In this document: in pieces, positions 1 through 12,679 of the stretch | How positions within the stretch are numbered: the first letter of the stretch is position 1 | Layout of the letters: each line of letters begins with the position of its first letter | Source of the DNA: Clarkia xantiana subsp. parviflora | Lineage: Eukaryota > Streptophyta > Magnoliopsida > Myrtales > Onagraceae | Direction: 5' to 3' | Assembly (NCBI GenBank): GCA_036873135.1 | Contig: JAPTYO010000010.1 | Span: forward strand, 21,073,772 to 21,137,771 | Length of the DNA stretch: 64,000 bases | Translations under genes and position numbers: made by a program | Notes under the pieces: model-generated | What the model was told of the DNA's origin: nothing | The model's database searches: none | The model's input: only the letters and a program-made list of their open reading frames with translations

Positions 1-37
1 AATATAAATTGCTAGGTAATAAAGAGAAATGGAGGTT

Positions 38-1899
38 TACTACAAGAAAAAATGGTTTTACCTACAAGCCAAATCGGTCGGAATCCAAATGGAGATGGCA
101 TGTTCCGGTCGTTTTCCATCTGATACGGCCTCTCGTTAAAACGATAGCAGGGACTCGGCCGGAAACGTACCTGACGAGTAAAATCGGTCGGGAATGTTTG
201 CTGAGTGGAAATATCAGTCGGGAAAAGGATGGTACATTAAGTCTGTCGTTAAATTTTTCAACCGAAGTCCTGCGGCTGTTAGGATGGCAGCAGAGGCCTG
301 AGATATGTAAAGGAAGCTTTGGTTTCCTCTACAGTCATGTTAACTGATTCAAATTCCTCTTGGATTCTTGATTCAGGTTCAACGGACCACATAACCAATG
401 TGAAAGGCTCATTTGCCATGTTCAGACGAATGTCGAAGGATTAAAAAAGGATATACATTGGCGATAACTCACAAGTTGACGTCGAAGGAATATGGAACTG
501 CAAATTGCTTATGCGCAATGGCAGAACCTCACTTCTTGAAAATATCATTTTTGCTCCTAGTATTCGAAGGAAAGTTGTTTCTGTTACTTCTCTTATGGAT
601 AATGGATTTGCTTTATCATTTGAGAATTCACTTGTTCGCATAAATAAAGGCGTTACCTTTTATCGTCATGCATTTTCCTCTAATGGTCTCATCGTTATGG
701 ATCTGAATAGATATGGAAATTCGAATCGAATGTATTCATTGTCGTCTAGGGAAGCAGAAACTGATGCAGCCGGATGGTATGCGAGGTTGGGACATATAGG
801 CTACGACAGGGGTTAGACCTTCGCTCGGAGAGGACTACTCCCGAGCGCGACGCAGGTGGTGAAAACCACTTTCGAAGATTGTCTAGCCGGAAAGTCAACC
901 CGCAAGCCATTTTGTGAATCACTACGAGCCGAGTATCCATTGCATTTAATTCCTTCTGACGTTTGTGGACCCATGAATGTCACCGCTAGGGGTGGTATAC
1001 GTTACTTCGTGAGCTTCATCGACGAATTCACTCGTTATGGGTTCACTCATTTGATTTCTCATAAATCTGAGGCAATTGACTACTTTAGAAGCTTTCTTAA
1101 CCTCGTAGAGAATCAACAAGAGCGAAAGGTGAAAACCCTTCGCAGTTCGCACTGATAGAGGTGGAGAGTATCTCTTTAATGAGTTTAAGAAGTTGTGCGA
1201 TGAAAGAAGTATTGTACATCAAACTAAAATCCCTTACACACCACAGCAGAATGGTGTGGCAGAACGACGTAATCGTACACTCCTGGACATGGTCAGAACC
1301 ATGATGTCGCATGTGAAGTTGCCAATCTCCTATTGGGGTGACGCACTAATGACTATCACGCATGTAGTAAACCTTGTCCCTTCAAAATCGGTGGACACGA
1401 CACCATACGAATACTTAAAGTTTTTCACAGTATGTAAAGTTTTTACAGTGTGTAGGCCTACAAAAAAAAAAAACTTAAAGATCCAGTTGTTTGACTTATT
1501 TTGTTCTCTGACCACGAAAATGCATGTGTCAGCATAGCCATTCAATATGTCAACATGTTTACTGGGTCTGAAGCTAACGCACTGTTTGCAGCCCGAAAAC
1601 AGTCAGCCTGTAAAAATGTCCGTAAGCAAATCGTTTAGACGGGTCTGGGGCAAATTTCGGTCGGATATCGGTAAGGTACTCACCGACCGTGCACGGGCCG
1701 TCAGGTACCAGTGGGTAATTGTCATTGTGTTCTGACCGCTTGCTTACCGGAGAATAGGTCGGAAAAATCGGTCAATAAAAGGCCAGTATCACTTTTTCGC
1801 TCGAATCAGACGTAATCCGGTCGGAAAACGGCTGTACATTACCGACCGACAGCTCGGTCGGCAATTCTACTATAGGTAAAACCGATTTTTCTTGTAGTG
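38..1899. mobile_element. Non-autonomous CACTA-type transposon
   Basis: Both ends carry the plant CACTA terminus. The left end reads ACTACAAGAAAAAATGG from 39, and the right end is the inverse, finishing CTTGTAGTG at 1899; the match continues through GGTTTTACCTA. Subterminal CGGTCGG-type repeats occur at about 72-190 and 1650-1860, as expected for transposase binding regions. The first C of the left terminus is T at 38, or is lost, so the 3-bp target duplication is either GTT/TTT or TTT/TTT. No CACTA transposase is visible. The middle is taken up by a damaged copia fragment. Confidence 0.75.
325..1430 (+). pseudogene. Ty1/copia polyprotein fragment (GAG-pre-integrase and integrase core)
   Basis: Broken reading frames encode, in order, a protease-type region (LDSGSTDHITN near 364), a GAG-pre-integrase segment (about 700-900) and an integrase core with DVCGPM, FIDEFTRYG and TPQQNGVAERRNR (about 955-1400). 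Stops and frameshifts lie near 440, 815 and 1150, so the fragment is dead. No reverse transcriptase, RNase H or LTRs are present. It lies inside the CACTA element, so it was either inserted there or captured and then trimmed. Confidence 0.85.
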
Positions 1900-2002
1900 T
1901 TTTAAGATATTAGGATGATATGTAAACAATAATATTTAGATTGGAAATTAGTTTGTGCAAAAGTTTAGTTTGGTTATTAATTTGGGTAACTCACCTATTT
2001 TG

Positions 2003-3929
2003 TAGGGGTAACAATTCGTGATATCGTACGTGTTAATAATCGTATCGTGTTAAAATTACTAAACATGACCACATATATAGTAAGCTTATCGTGCCATATT
2101 TTACAAACATGAACATGACATGAATTTTTTCGTGCGTGTTTGTGTCGTGATATCGTATTGCTAAGTTATTTAGTTGTACATCTATATAATAAATGTTTAA
2201 GAAAAAAATTAAAATAATGCATTTCATATAGCAAAGACCGTGAATTAATATGTCAATATTCATAAGTTTGTAATATAAGATTGACAAATTCTAATAGTTA
2301 AATCATTATTTAGAGTTTTAAAAACTATTAAATAAGATTTTTTTTAAAAAAGTACTCAATAATTAGACTTTTTTTATGAAAGTCAAACTTCATTGAAATC
2401 ATATTATTACACACTACAAAATAGGAAAAAAAAAACTCGCACTGGAGAGATTGGTTAACATCCAATTTCCAAACTAGTAGAGCGGGTACTGATAGAACAA
2501 AAGAAGCAAAAACAACAGAGGAAAATACGGAAATACATATAAAAGTAAATAAATTAAAACAACAGAACGGATTAACGGAAGAGATGACCCCAGACAAATG
2601 ATAGAAGCTTGGAGAAGAGGAATCCTCGTGATACATCGGCACCCGTAGCCCTTCAGAGGGTAGAAGAACCTTCCTCAAGAGCGACATAGCTAACAGAGGA
2701 CCTGCAAACCAAGCGATACCAGACAGGACCCATAATAAATCGGAAACACACACGACTCCATGGACAAACAAGGATGACCGCATGACCGGTGCAGAGATTT
2801 CTGAGTGGTAGGGGCTGGGCGAAACCAGTCTACCGAAGCACCCCTGCCTGTGGAACATCCGCGAAGGACTAGCGCACTTCGAGGGTGCCACAGAAATGCT
2901 CTGCTTCTCCGATTGGAGAAGGAAATGAGATACGTCCGGGACCGCGGTCGTTTCGTGGTTACCCCGAAGGGTAAATATCATGCGGTGGCTTATTCCGAGA
3001 ACGGAGCGTTGGTTCTGACGAACCATGGGTTCAGCTGGAAGGGGTAGATGGGTAGTGGGCTGTACCGCCAAGATGTAGTCAAGTTTGAGCTTAAAACGGT
3101 GAACAGCATCCACGACAGTGCGTGGGGGGCGTAGGCGACTAGCGCACGACATTGGGGCAGCAGAGGTGGGCCGTGGCAGCTGGTGGAGGCGCGTACTAGA
3201 GCGTACGGTGGCGCGTCAGCGCGCAAGGCGGCGCGTGTAAGACACGCGCCGCTGCAGTGAGCGTGTGGGCGAATGGTGGACGGCGTGTGAGCGCGCGTGG
3301 GGGGCGTGTGGAGGCGCGTGACAGCGCTTGACGGCGCGTGTGCGCGTGTTGGCGCGTGGGAACCTGTGGAGGTGGTTGTGGTGGTAGTGGGGGGGTCCTT
3401 GTGCGGTCTCGGGGGTGGTGGTAGTGGTGGTGGTGAGGGTGTACAGGAGGATATGAGGGGCGAGCGAGTGAGGCGGACTCTGCTATTTGGCGAAGTGTGG
3501 AATGAAAGCGAGGTTGAACAAGGCCATCCGTTGTGGTGGGGCTTCCGGCTTTGGCTTAGGCTTAGGCTTTTGCTGGAGGAAGAGTTGCTCCATACTCATT
3601 GCCGACGAGAGAGTGTGCGAAAGCAGTGACTTCCCTTCGGGTTTTGGATCGAGAGAGGGAGTCATCTGCTCCGGCCTAGACAAAGCTATTCAGAAGCTAG
3701 AGAGCTTCTGAATAGTGCCTTGAGAGAAGCATATCATGGAAAGTTTTTGTAAATATGATAAGAATTAGACTTAGTAGTACAATTTTATCGTACTATTGTG
3801 TTGTGATATCTAAACACGAATAACACGAAAATTATATCGTGCTAATCGTGTTATCATTCTGCCATATACTTGCATGAACATAATTTTTTTTACATGCGTG
3901 TTAGTGTCGTGTAAAAAATTTACGGCCTA
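2003..3929. mobile_element. hAT-type transposon with perfect 8-bp target duplication
   Basis: The 8-mer CTATTTTG flanks the element at 1995-2002 and 3930-3937. The left end begins TAGGGGTAACAATT and the right end is the inverse of TAGGCCGTAAATTTTTT. The ends are followed by repeated CGTGTT/AACACG words (2030-2160 and 3790-3915) typical of plant hAT subterminal regions. No hAT transposase is recognisable, so the element is non-autonomous. The interior (2400-3720) differs in composition: 3140-3480 is rich in GCGCGTG and GGTGG runs, and a 274-codon minus-strand frame (3152-2328) matches nothing I know. Confidence 0.85.
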
Positions 3930-3937
3930 CTATTTTG

Positions 3938-4202
3938 GGAGTTCACCCTAGTCTTTACGTTGAAAGTGAACCCTGCTGCCGGAAGAAAAAAAAAGAAAAG
4001 GAGAGGCTAGCCCAATATCGCAATTGGGCGGTTTTGGGCTTTACTTCAGGAAAACCCTGTAAGGAAAACCTTGTTCAGGAAAACAAGTATTGAAGCAGAG
4101 GAGTCTCTCCGATACTGTCTCTGCAGTTGATAACCGAGCCTCCATCCCTATTGGAATTCAGCAGCTTCGATTTCACCGGATTCCCAGTATTAACTGAACA
4201 AG
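3938..4202 (+). promoter_or_regulatory. Upstream region and leader of the valyl-tRNA synthetase gene
   Basis: These 265 bases separate the hAT element from the first ATG at 4203. No other ATG occurs in them, which agrees with 4203 being the start used by a scanning ribosome. A pyrimidine-rich CTGTCTCTGCAG at about 4117-4128 could be an acceptor of a leader intron. I see no convincing TATA box. Confidence 0.4.
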
Positions 4203-7200
4203 ATGGTAACGGGAATTCATATTCCGCCGAGGTTGTCGAACTCAGTGATGCATTTTTATCTTACTCGGCTTGTATTCTTTGCAGTCGCAGCAGGAGAACA
4301 AGATGCTGACGGCGGAAGAGCTCGAGAGGAAGAAGAAAAAGGAAGAGAAGGTAGGAATTCTCTGCTGCTTCAACAGTATCATTTGTAGAATAGACGTTCT
4401 TACTTCTTAGAGTTCGAGCTAGTTGTTCTGGTTTACATGGTGTACTATGTAAATCTGTAATTGGATAAATATAGCCAATCTAAGCTTAATGGTCTTTGCG
4501 GCTGTGTGAGATTATGGTATTGCTTCTCTTTTGTTTGATGCACGCTGCTATCTTGTTAGGCGCGAGAGAAGGAGTTGAAGAAACAAAAGGCAGCTGAAAA
4601 GGCAGAAGCATTAAAGCTTAAGGTAATCCCAAGTTGCATATCAATACTGTTTAGTTTATGTATAGTATTTGGATGGTCTGTTACAACTCTTTGACATGAT
4701 TAGGAAGACTGCGTACTCCAATTTATCCTGATAATGCATTAAGTTATTTTTTACTAAATGGCGTTGTGTGAAGGCACAAGATGCTAAAACTGCTGCAAAG
4801 AAGAGTGCGAAGAAGAGCACAAAGCGAGATGCTGGTGATGAGAACCCAGAGGATTACAGGGACCCTGAAACGCCTTCTGGTGAGAAGAAAAGACTATCAA
4901 GCCAAATGGCGAAACAATATAACCCAACTGCTGTAGAGAAGTCGTAAGCATGAAAGTTCCCTGTTTCTTACATGTGAGTTAGAGCATATTTGCAGCCTAG
5001 TATTAATCTGAGCTTGCTTGTTGATGCAGGTGGTACACGTGGTGGGAGAAGTCCGGCTATTTTGTTGCAGATGCCAAGAGCTCAAAACCGCCATTTGTCA
5101 TTGTGAGTTGGTCATTAGTGAAGTAATCAATTGCATCTAGATTTTTTAATTAAAAAAATTCTGTGTCGAGCCTGGATATGACATGCAAATTCTAAATATT
5201 CCCGGCAAGTCTGGATTGGGCTATTGTAACTATCAGATCATTCAAGGCATTTTCTTGGTGTTTCAGATGAAAATCAGACTAGCTTGGTTCCTTTTCCTTT
5301 GATTCTTCGAAAGCTAGAGTTTTATTTTATGAACTTCATTTACATGGAAATAATCTTATCTTAACTTGATTTATTTAGAGAGGTAAAATCTTGAAATATG
5401 AACAAAATTGATCAGAAGCATTTCTCCACCAGTATGGTTATGTTACTCCCCAAGTAGACGCTGAGATAGTGTTTTGTCAAGCAACCTCATATGCAACATT
5501 ATGCCATCGATCACCATTGTTGATATAAAACTCCTCAAAAAGTGTTCGGATCCCTCTAAATAAATTTGACTCAGTTTCCATGTATATATGACCTGGTTGC
5601 TACAAGTGTTTCGGTGTACGTGCATCTTGGTGAATCAGTAGTCTTTACCATTTAAGGTGATATGCATATATTAGGAACTGGAAATAACTTTTCCATTTCA
5701 CTCTGAAGTTAATGAGAAAATTGTAGAATGAAGAAATAAGTCTCTTCTATCTGTTTTCATTAATTGCGAACCTTGTTGTTTACTTCATATTGACATGTTC
5801 ATTTGATCAGTCCTGGTGTTTGTTTATCTGTAGAAACAAAAACAAAAACCTATTAATTTTCTACTGATGGGAGAAGAAGAGGGTTCATCTTTATCTGTTA
5901 TTATTCAGTTGTCAGCCTTGTAATTTTTTCCCGTACTGTTTAAATCCTTCCTTTAGCAGTTGTTTTTATTACCAGGTTCTTCCCCCGCCAAATGTGACTG
6001 GAGCACTACATATCGGCCATGCACTGACAGCTGCTATTCAGGTACATGTATAGCAATCTTTCAGGTTTTTTTTTTTTTTTCATTTGTCCAGTAACTATTA
6101 GGACAAGCTTTTTAAATATTTAATCTTTCATAGGATACCATTATTCGGTGGAGGAGAATGTCGGGCTATAATGCCTTGTGGGTGCCAGGCATGGACCATG
6201 CTGGGATAGCTACGCAGGTTACTGTCTTTTGAAACCACTTCTTCTCATCTTGGATGCAGCGTTTGCTATTTCTCACTGCTATATTCCTAGTTCACCAAGA
6301 TTATAACAACTTGATCACTATAATGTTCGGCCAATCAATCTCCTTAGAAAATGAGTAGCATCCTGCTGGTGTTTTATTTATGATGATTTATTCACCTTTA
6401 ACTTTCAAAAAAGAAAATCTATCGTCCAAAAAAATAATTGAATAATTGAGGGTCCATGTTGCTAATCATAAAATACATGTTTCTGAAGCTCACTCCTTCT
6501 ATCCTTGTCCTTTGCTGGCTTTGACTTACTTGGAAGTTGCATGCTCTGTATTTTCTGTCTGTATTTGCTTCCATGAAATTTGATCTATTTTTGGTTCCAT
6601 GGAAGAGGCACATGCTGAACCGTGGTATATTCTTTGCATATTACAAAACCTCTATTAGCAGGGCATGTTTCAGGCATTACAAGTTGTTATATGGAACTCC
6701 TAGGTAGCATTTGAGTATTTAATGTAAGCAGATTATGTGTTTGATCAAAATCGTCGTTGAAAACAAAAATTAAACAAACTTTTCAACCAGTTACACAATC
6801 ACATTTGGAATAGAATTTTCATGTACCAGTTGTCCAGTTTTATGACTCATCTAAGTAACAAGCACGTTCATGCATATGATTATTATTTAATTAAAGCATG
6901 TCTAATTTGGAAGCATGGTACCATTTTTCAGGTTGTAGTGGAAAAGAAGTTAATGAAAGAGCAAAAATTGACAAGGCATGATATTGGTCGTGAGAAATTT
7001 ATTTCAGAGGTAATATCTTGAGCTAACTAAACCTTGTGCAATTGTGTGGCGTTCAATCTAATTTGCAGTGACAAGACGAGCTTCATATGATCTTGAATTA
7101 GGTCTGGAATTGGAAGGAGAAGTATGGTGGAACAATATTGCAACAAGAACGAAGATTAGGTACCTCTCTTGACTGGTCACGTGAGGTGAGAGTCTCTGTT

Positions 7201-10200
7201 GCAAATTTTGTTTTGAATAGCTTATGGCATCATTGACCTTAATATTATCCTTGAGTACCATTTGCTTAATGCTAATGGTTCTATAATGAATTATACAAGG
7301 CAGTGATACGTTAATATCACTTTCTGTAATTGTACACTTCATGATTCAGTGCTTTACGATGGATGAGAAGAGATCTAGAGCAGTTACAGAGGCTTTTGTT
7401 CGGTTATACAAAGAAGGACTTATTTATAGGTACTTCCCACTTTTCAGTTGTTATGCATATGCTTAATATATTATTGTACCTTTTTTTAGATCAAGGTTTA
7501 AAGTGAATTATGCTAAATCATGGCATTTTATTTCCTCCAATTTATGATTTATGTAGTGAGAATCTCTCAAATTTATCTAATTTTGACTATATGCACGTGT
7601 TAAGTGTAACAGTTGTTGCTAAAAAATAAGCAGTTCATTAAATCAATTACTTAAAAATAACAAGGCCAAGGGGCTGTATCCAATCCTTTGAGCTGATAGG
7701 TGGTTATACCTCTAACGATATTGAACTGGCCTCTTATTCACCATGCTAAATATAACAAATTGCCTTGAAATACTATGAGGTCTCCCTATCCTTAAAATAC
7801 TCTTTCAACGTATACCTGTACGTGGTACCCTAGTCTATGGAGTCTCTGAAGAGTGAGAACACCCTGAAATAATCATCTGTATGAAAGTTACACAGTCGTA
7901 CACCTTTCAAGTCCATATGTATTATATCTCTTGTACATTTTCCGACAAACAAAAAGATCCTTGAAAAGATCTTTATTATTCACGGTTCATTTTCCATATA
8001 ATTTCCTGATGTTTTGGCCATATTTATTCCGGATCCTGTTGGTTGCTAAATAAATGAGCTCATCTTTTACATTCACGTGCAAGTGGGGGTTACATGACAT
8101 TCCAATGGAGTAATGGGTCTTGTCTTATAAATTTCAGAGATTTGCGTCTAGTAAACTGGGATTGCATCCTAAAGACAGCAATATCTGACATTGAGGCAAG
8201 TATATGTTTCTTTGTTAGTTTGTTTAGTGATTTGCCTGGTCAATCTCTCACTCATTTGAAAGGACTGGCCTTTTGCAGGTAGACTATAAAGATATCAAAG
8301 AAAGAACCCTCCTTCACCTCCCTGGTTATGACCATCCAGTGGAATTTGGAGTGTTGACATCATTTGCTTATCCCATAGAGGGCGACATGGGAGATATTGT
8401 GGTCGCGACTACAAGGGTGGAAACTATGTTGGGTGATACTGCTATTGCAGTGCATCCTGACGATAAGAGGTACACTCACCTTCATAAAAAGTTTGCAGTC
8501 CACCCTTTTAACGGAAGAAGGCTCCCTATTGTCTGTGATGCTATTTTGGTTGATCCTGCTTTTGGTACTGGTGCTGTTAAGGTAAGCCATATTGAAGCAG
8601 CCCAATTGAGGATTATCTGTTTCTCAATTATGCAAAAAATTGATGTTCTTTCTTTTGTTCAGATCACTCCTGCACATGATCCTAATGATTTCGAGGTTGG
8701 GAAGCGGCATAACCTTGAATTTATCAATATCTTCACCGATGATGGGAAGATTAACAGCAATGGTGGTTCAGATTTTGTTGGGATGCCACGTTTCACGGCC
8801 CGTAAAGCAGTGACTGAAGCACTGCAGAAAAGGGTATTGCTGACCTCTTTCATGAATTTATTTAGAAGACCTTTAAACCCATGGGGGATCTATTCATTAC
8901 TATGTCAATAATGCTCCTCAATTCTGGTATATCATTTATAATTGTTCTATGTACAGGGACTTTACCGAGGTTCTAAAACCAATGAGATGCGCCTTGGTGT
9001 ATGTTCAAGGAGCAATGATGTTGTGGAACCACTGATAAAGCCACAGTGGTATGTCAATTGTAATAGTATGGCTAAGGAAGCTCTTGATGCTGCTACAGAT
9101 GACAGCAATAGGCGGCTTGAGATTATCCCAAAACAGTACAATGCTGAATGGAAAAGGTATTCATTGTCATTAATCTTCATCAAGGAAACTATGGAGTTAT
9201 TTTATTGTTTCGGTGCTCTGATTAGTCACAAAATTCAAGTTCCCATCCTCCCAAAGATCTCGATTGATGTTGTGCATCTGACTCGAAGCATTTTAAGAGC
9301 GCTTACTAAGCTCCGTTCGAGAATAAATAGAAAAGCAGGATGTCAATTTGTGGTAAAAGCATCTGGAGTGTCTCAGATAGCATAGTTTGTGAATTGTGTT
9401 TTACCTTGCTTGACTTTTCTGTAGGTTGGCACCTTAACTATTTTTGAGCATGAGTTGCATTTTGGTTTAAAAGTTCAAGCTAATATCTCAGGTGGCTTGA
9501 GAACATACGGGATTGGTGCATCTCAAGGCAGCTCTGGTGGGGCCATCGTGTTCCTGCATGGTATGTCACTGTAGATGATGATCAACTGAAGGAAATTGGT
9601 GCATATAATGATCATTGGGTAGTCGCTAGAAATGAAGAGGAGGCTGAAGCTGAGGCTAGTCAGAGATTTTTGGGGAAGAAGTTTACCATATGCCAAGATC
9701 CTGATGTACTTGATACCTGGTTTTCCTCTGGCCTTTTCCCGTTGTCTGTCTTAGGTTGGCCAGATGAGACGGATGATTTGAAAGCATTTTATCCTACTGC
9801 AGTTCTTGAGACTGGCCATGACATTCTCTTCTTCTGGGTTGCTCGTATGGTCATGTTGGGAATGAAATTGGGAGGTGATGTACCTTTTAGAAAGGTCAGT
9901 AAATTTTTTGTTATCCTTTCAGCAATTCAATATTATATTTATATTAGTTTGGCCTTAAAGCCCCTTAAAATTCCTGCACTCCTTTTTATTTTTATAGTCA
10001 AGCGTGCTGTGAAAAGAATTTTTTTTGTTGTTGTGGTGTTGCATGTTGCTAGAGGCAGATAAACATTCTTCTTTCTTTGCATTCTAAACCAGCACCGAAA
10101 AATTAGTGAGCTGATTCCTTGATTAGATGCGGAGGGAGATCAATTTATCTGGTCGTTTTAAATGGTATATTTACTGTAATAAATCTAGTGGCAAATGCTT

Positions 10201-12166
10201 TGCAGGTCTATCTTCATCCCATGATTCGTGATGCACATGGGCGGAAAATGTCAAAGTCTTTGGGCAATGTTATTGATCCTTTAGATGTAACAGTTGGGAT
10301 AACTCTTGAATGTCTGCACAAGAAGTTGGAGGAGGGTAATTTGGACCCAAAGGAACTTGCTATTGCTAAAGAGGGACAGGTCAAAGACTTTCCAGATGGG
10401 ATTGCTGAGTGTGGTGCTGATGCTCTACGCTTTGCACTTGTTGCTTATACTGCTCAGGTTAGGATTTTTTTTTTCTCATTGTCATGCAAGTGTAATGGTA
10501 ATAATTTAACTCTCTTGATTTATATCTGCTGTAGCTTTAATATTTGGATGATGATATCATTGATTTTCTATTTCAGTCTGACAAAATTAATCTAGATATC
10601 CAAAGAGTCGTCGGCTATCGTCAATGGTGCAACAAGCTGTGGAATGCTGTTCGTTTTGCTATGACAAAGCTTGGAGATGATTACACACCCCCCTTGGATG
10701 ATCATGTAGAAGCTATGCCTTTCATTTGCAAGTGGATATTGTCTGCACTGAACAAGGCTATAGCGAAGACTATAAAGTCACTAGAGTCTTATGAGTTCTC
10801 TGATGCAACTACTGCAGTTTATGATTGGTGGCTGAAGGAGTTTTGTGATGTTTTTATTGAAGCAATCAAGCCTTACTTTTTTGGTGAAGACTCTCTTTAT
10901 GCCTCAGAAAGGAGATATGCCCAACATACTCTGTGGATTTGCCTGGATAATGGTTTAAGGCTGCTCCATCCATTCATGCCGTTTGTGACTGAAGAGTTGT
11001 GGCAAAGGCTTCCTTCACCAAAGGGTGCAAAGAGAAAAGAATCAATTATGATAAGTGATTATCCATCTACACTGGAGGTAAAGTGTTGCGAGTTAAGACT
11101 AGATAAAATTACAAGTAGGTTGATGAGGTTTGGCTTGGTCTTTTTTTTTTTTAAATAGAAAATGGGTGACCACATGTGATTTTGCAAAATAATAATATTT
11201 CATTATCCACATCAATATCCATATAAAAGAGTTGTAATGTGTTGGTTATTTTTTCATTCAGTGCTGGACAAATGAAAAGGTGGAAGATGAGATGGAACTC
11301 GTCAAATCGGCAGTGAAGGGACTCAGGTCGCTTAGGCCGGAAGAGCTTGCGAAGCAACGGTATGGATAGTTGTCTACTTGCGTTTTGATTTTTAAGTTGT
11401 TGTAATTCCTTCTCCTGGTTAGCTTTCGCTTATTGCATCATAATAAGTGCATCTCTGGTCTTTTCTTAGTTATTATTATTAAGGAAGGTTCTTCTATAGT
11501 GGAAAGAAAAAGTCTACTCCCCTTCTGTCAAGTTTGATTAATTCATTTTAATTTTTATATCCAGGCTACCTGCCTATGGGTATTGCAAAAATGAAGAAGT
11601 TGGTGAAATAATTCGCAGTCATAGTCTGGAGATTGTTACTCTTGCTACTCTGTCTTCATTAGAGGTAAAAACAAAGTTGAGGTGTTTTGCTTTATAATGG
11701 GTCTCCTTGTGTTTAGGGGGAGATATAAATAAAGATGCAAGTAATATTTGTTTGTATTGTACAGGTTCTATTGAGTGGAAAGGATGTTGCTCCAAGTGGA
11801 TGCGCATTCGAGACTGTGAATGAGAACCTGGTGGTGTATCTAAATGTTCAAGGAAATCTTAACATAGAAGCTGAACGTGAGAAGATAAAGATTAAAATGG
11901 AAGAGAACCAAAAGTAAGTAATGATAATTAATATACATACATACTAGTAAGTAAGATTGGCAAAGTGTCTCTCAACAACTTGTGTATTATTGTGCAGGCA
12001 ACAGGAGAAACTGAAGAAGACAATGAACGTATCAGGGTACGAGCAGAAGGTTCCTTTACGTGTCCAGGAAGAGAATGATGCAAAGCTAAAAAAGCTAATC
12101 GAGAAATTTGAGTCCCTAAAAACTGAGAGCTCAAGGTTAGAAGAAAGCAAGAATGCTGAGATATGA
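4203..12166 (+). CDS. VALRS: Valyl-tRNA synthetase (cytosolic type)
   Basis: This class I enzyme charges tRNA-Val with valine. Exons that join in frame: 4203-4205, 4285-4350, 4560-4622, 4774-4943, 5030-5102, 5976-6041, 6134-6217, 6932-7009, 7102-7185, 7350-7429, 8138-8195, 8279-8581, 8663-8833, 8957-9156, 9492-9894, 10206-10457, 10577-11077, 11262-11359, 11565-11664, 11765-11913, 11998-12166 (21 exons, 1056 aa, close to the plant cytosolic length). After a lysine-rich N-terminal tail come the HIGH motif (137-140), the CP1 editing domain with [11 protein letters not shown] (about 319-329), WISR/WWGH-type and DTWFSS signatures, KMSKS (648-652), the anticodon-binding domain (about 790-930) and a C-terminal coiled-coil tail. 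No transit peptide lies upstream in frame; TAA is at 4191-4193. Arabidopsis makes a mitochondrial form from its homologue, but this sequence shows only the cytosolic form. The first codon is joined across a 79-nt intron, by homology of the tail. Confidence 0.93.
4206..4284 (+). other. Intron directly after the ValRS start codon
   Basis: GTAACG follows the ATG at 4203-4205, and TTCTTTGCAG ends at 4284. Removing these 79 nt joins ATG to TCG CAG CAG GAG AAC AAG ATG, giving [20 protein letters not shown]. That resembles the plant cytosolic ValRS N-terminus better than an unspliced start does. The alternative start is the ATG at 4303 in the second exon, which would drop seven residues. Confidence 0.65.
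8196..8278 (+). other. GC-AG intron in the ValRS gene
   Basis: The exon ends GACATTGAG and the intron begins GCAAGT at 8196, ending CTTTTGCAG at 8278. The join is required for frame and homology (ISDIE-VDYKD). AG/GCAAGT is the consensus for the rare functional GC donors, so this is probably a true minor splice site and not an error. Confidence 0.85.
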
Positions 12167-12670
12167 TGTTGGGGGATCATGCAAGACAGTCACTTTCACA
12201 CTACTAAATTGTTTCTGCCCTATTGATGATATATGGTTATTAATTATATCACTAGGATTTGAATTATTGTTTTAGTGAGACCGACCAGGTTTTTATTTGA
12301 TGGTCATTTTCATTTCCCCACAGCATGAAAACCCCTTTCTCCTGTGGCTTGTTGAATGCTCACAGCAAAAACGCGTCTAGTCAACGAAAAACTGTTTGTA
12401 CAAAAGTCTAGTCTATTTTGTTCTTCCTTTTCTTAAGAAGCAAATCATATCAGCACCAATCGCATCATCGACGAAGTAAACCAAGATTTTAAGTTAAAGA
12501 GGCAGATTGTTTATTGATGGATTCCATGCAAGTATTAAGGTAAGGACTACTACTACACATATTGAGTATTGCGAGTCAGAGTTTATAAGGGGTAAATGAG
12601 TAAATTACTAATCAGAAATATTTTTTATTTTTAAAGTCTAAATGAGAATTAGACACCTCTTACATATATA
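12167..12670. other. 3' flank of ValRS, no gene seen
   Basis: AT-rich sequence holding the probable 3' UTR and a gap up to the TA-repeat target of the next transposon. There is no coding signal on either strand. Confidence 0.5.
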
Positions 12671-12679
12671 TATATATAT

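Noticed and set aside
2328..3152. 274-codon minus-strand open frame
   Set aside because: It lies within the hAT element, its N-terminal part is antisense-like and compositionally odd, and no domain is recognisable. It is kept only as a remark on the element.
4127..4309. 60-codon frame upstream of ValRS as an upstream exon
   Set aside because: It starts at a non-ATG codon, is out of frame with the ValRS start and has no targeting-peptide character.
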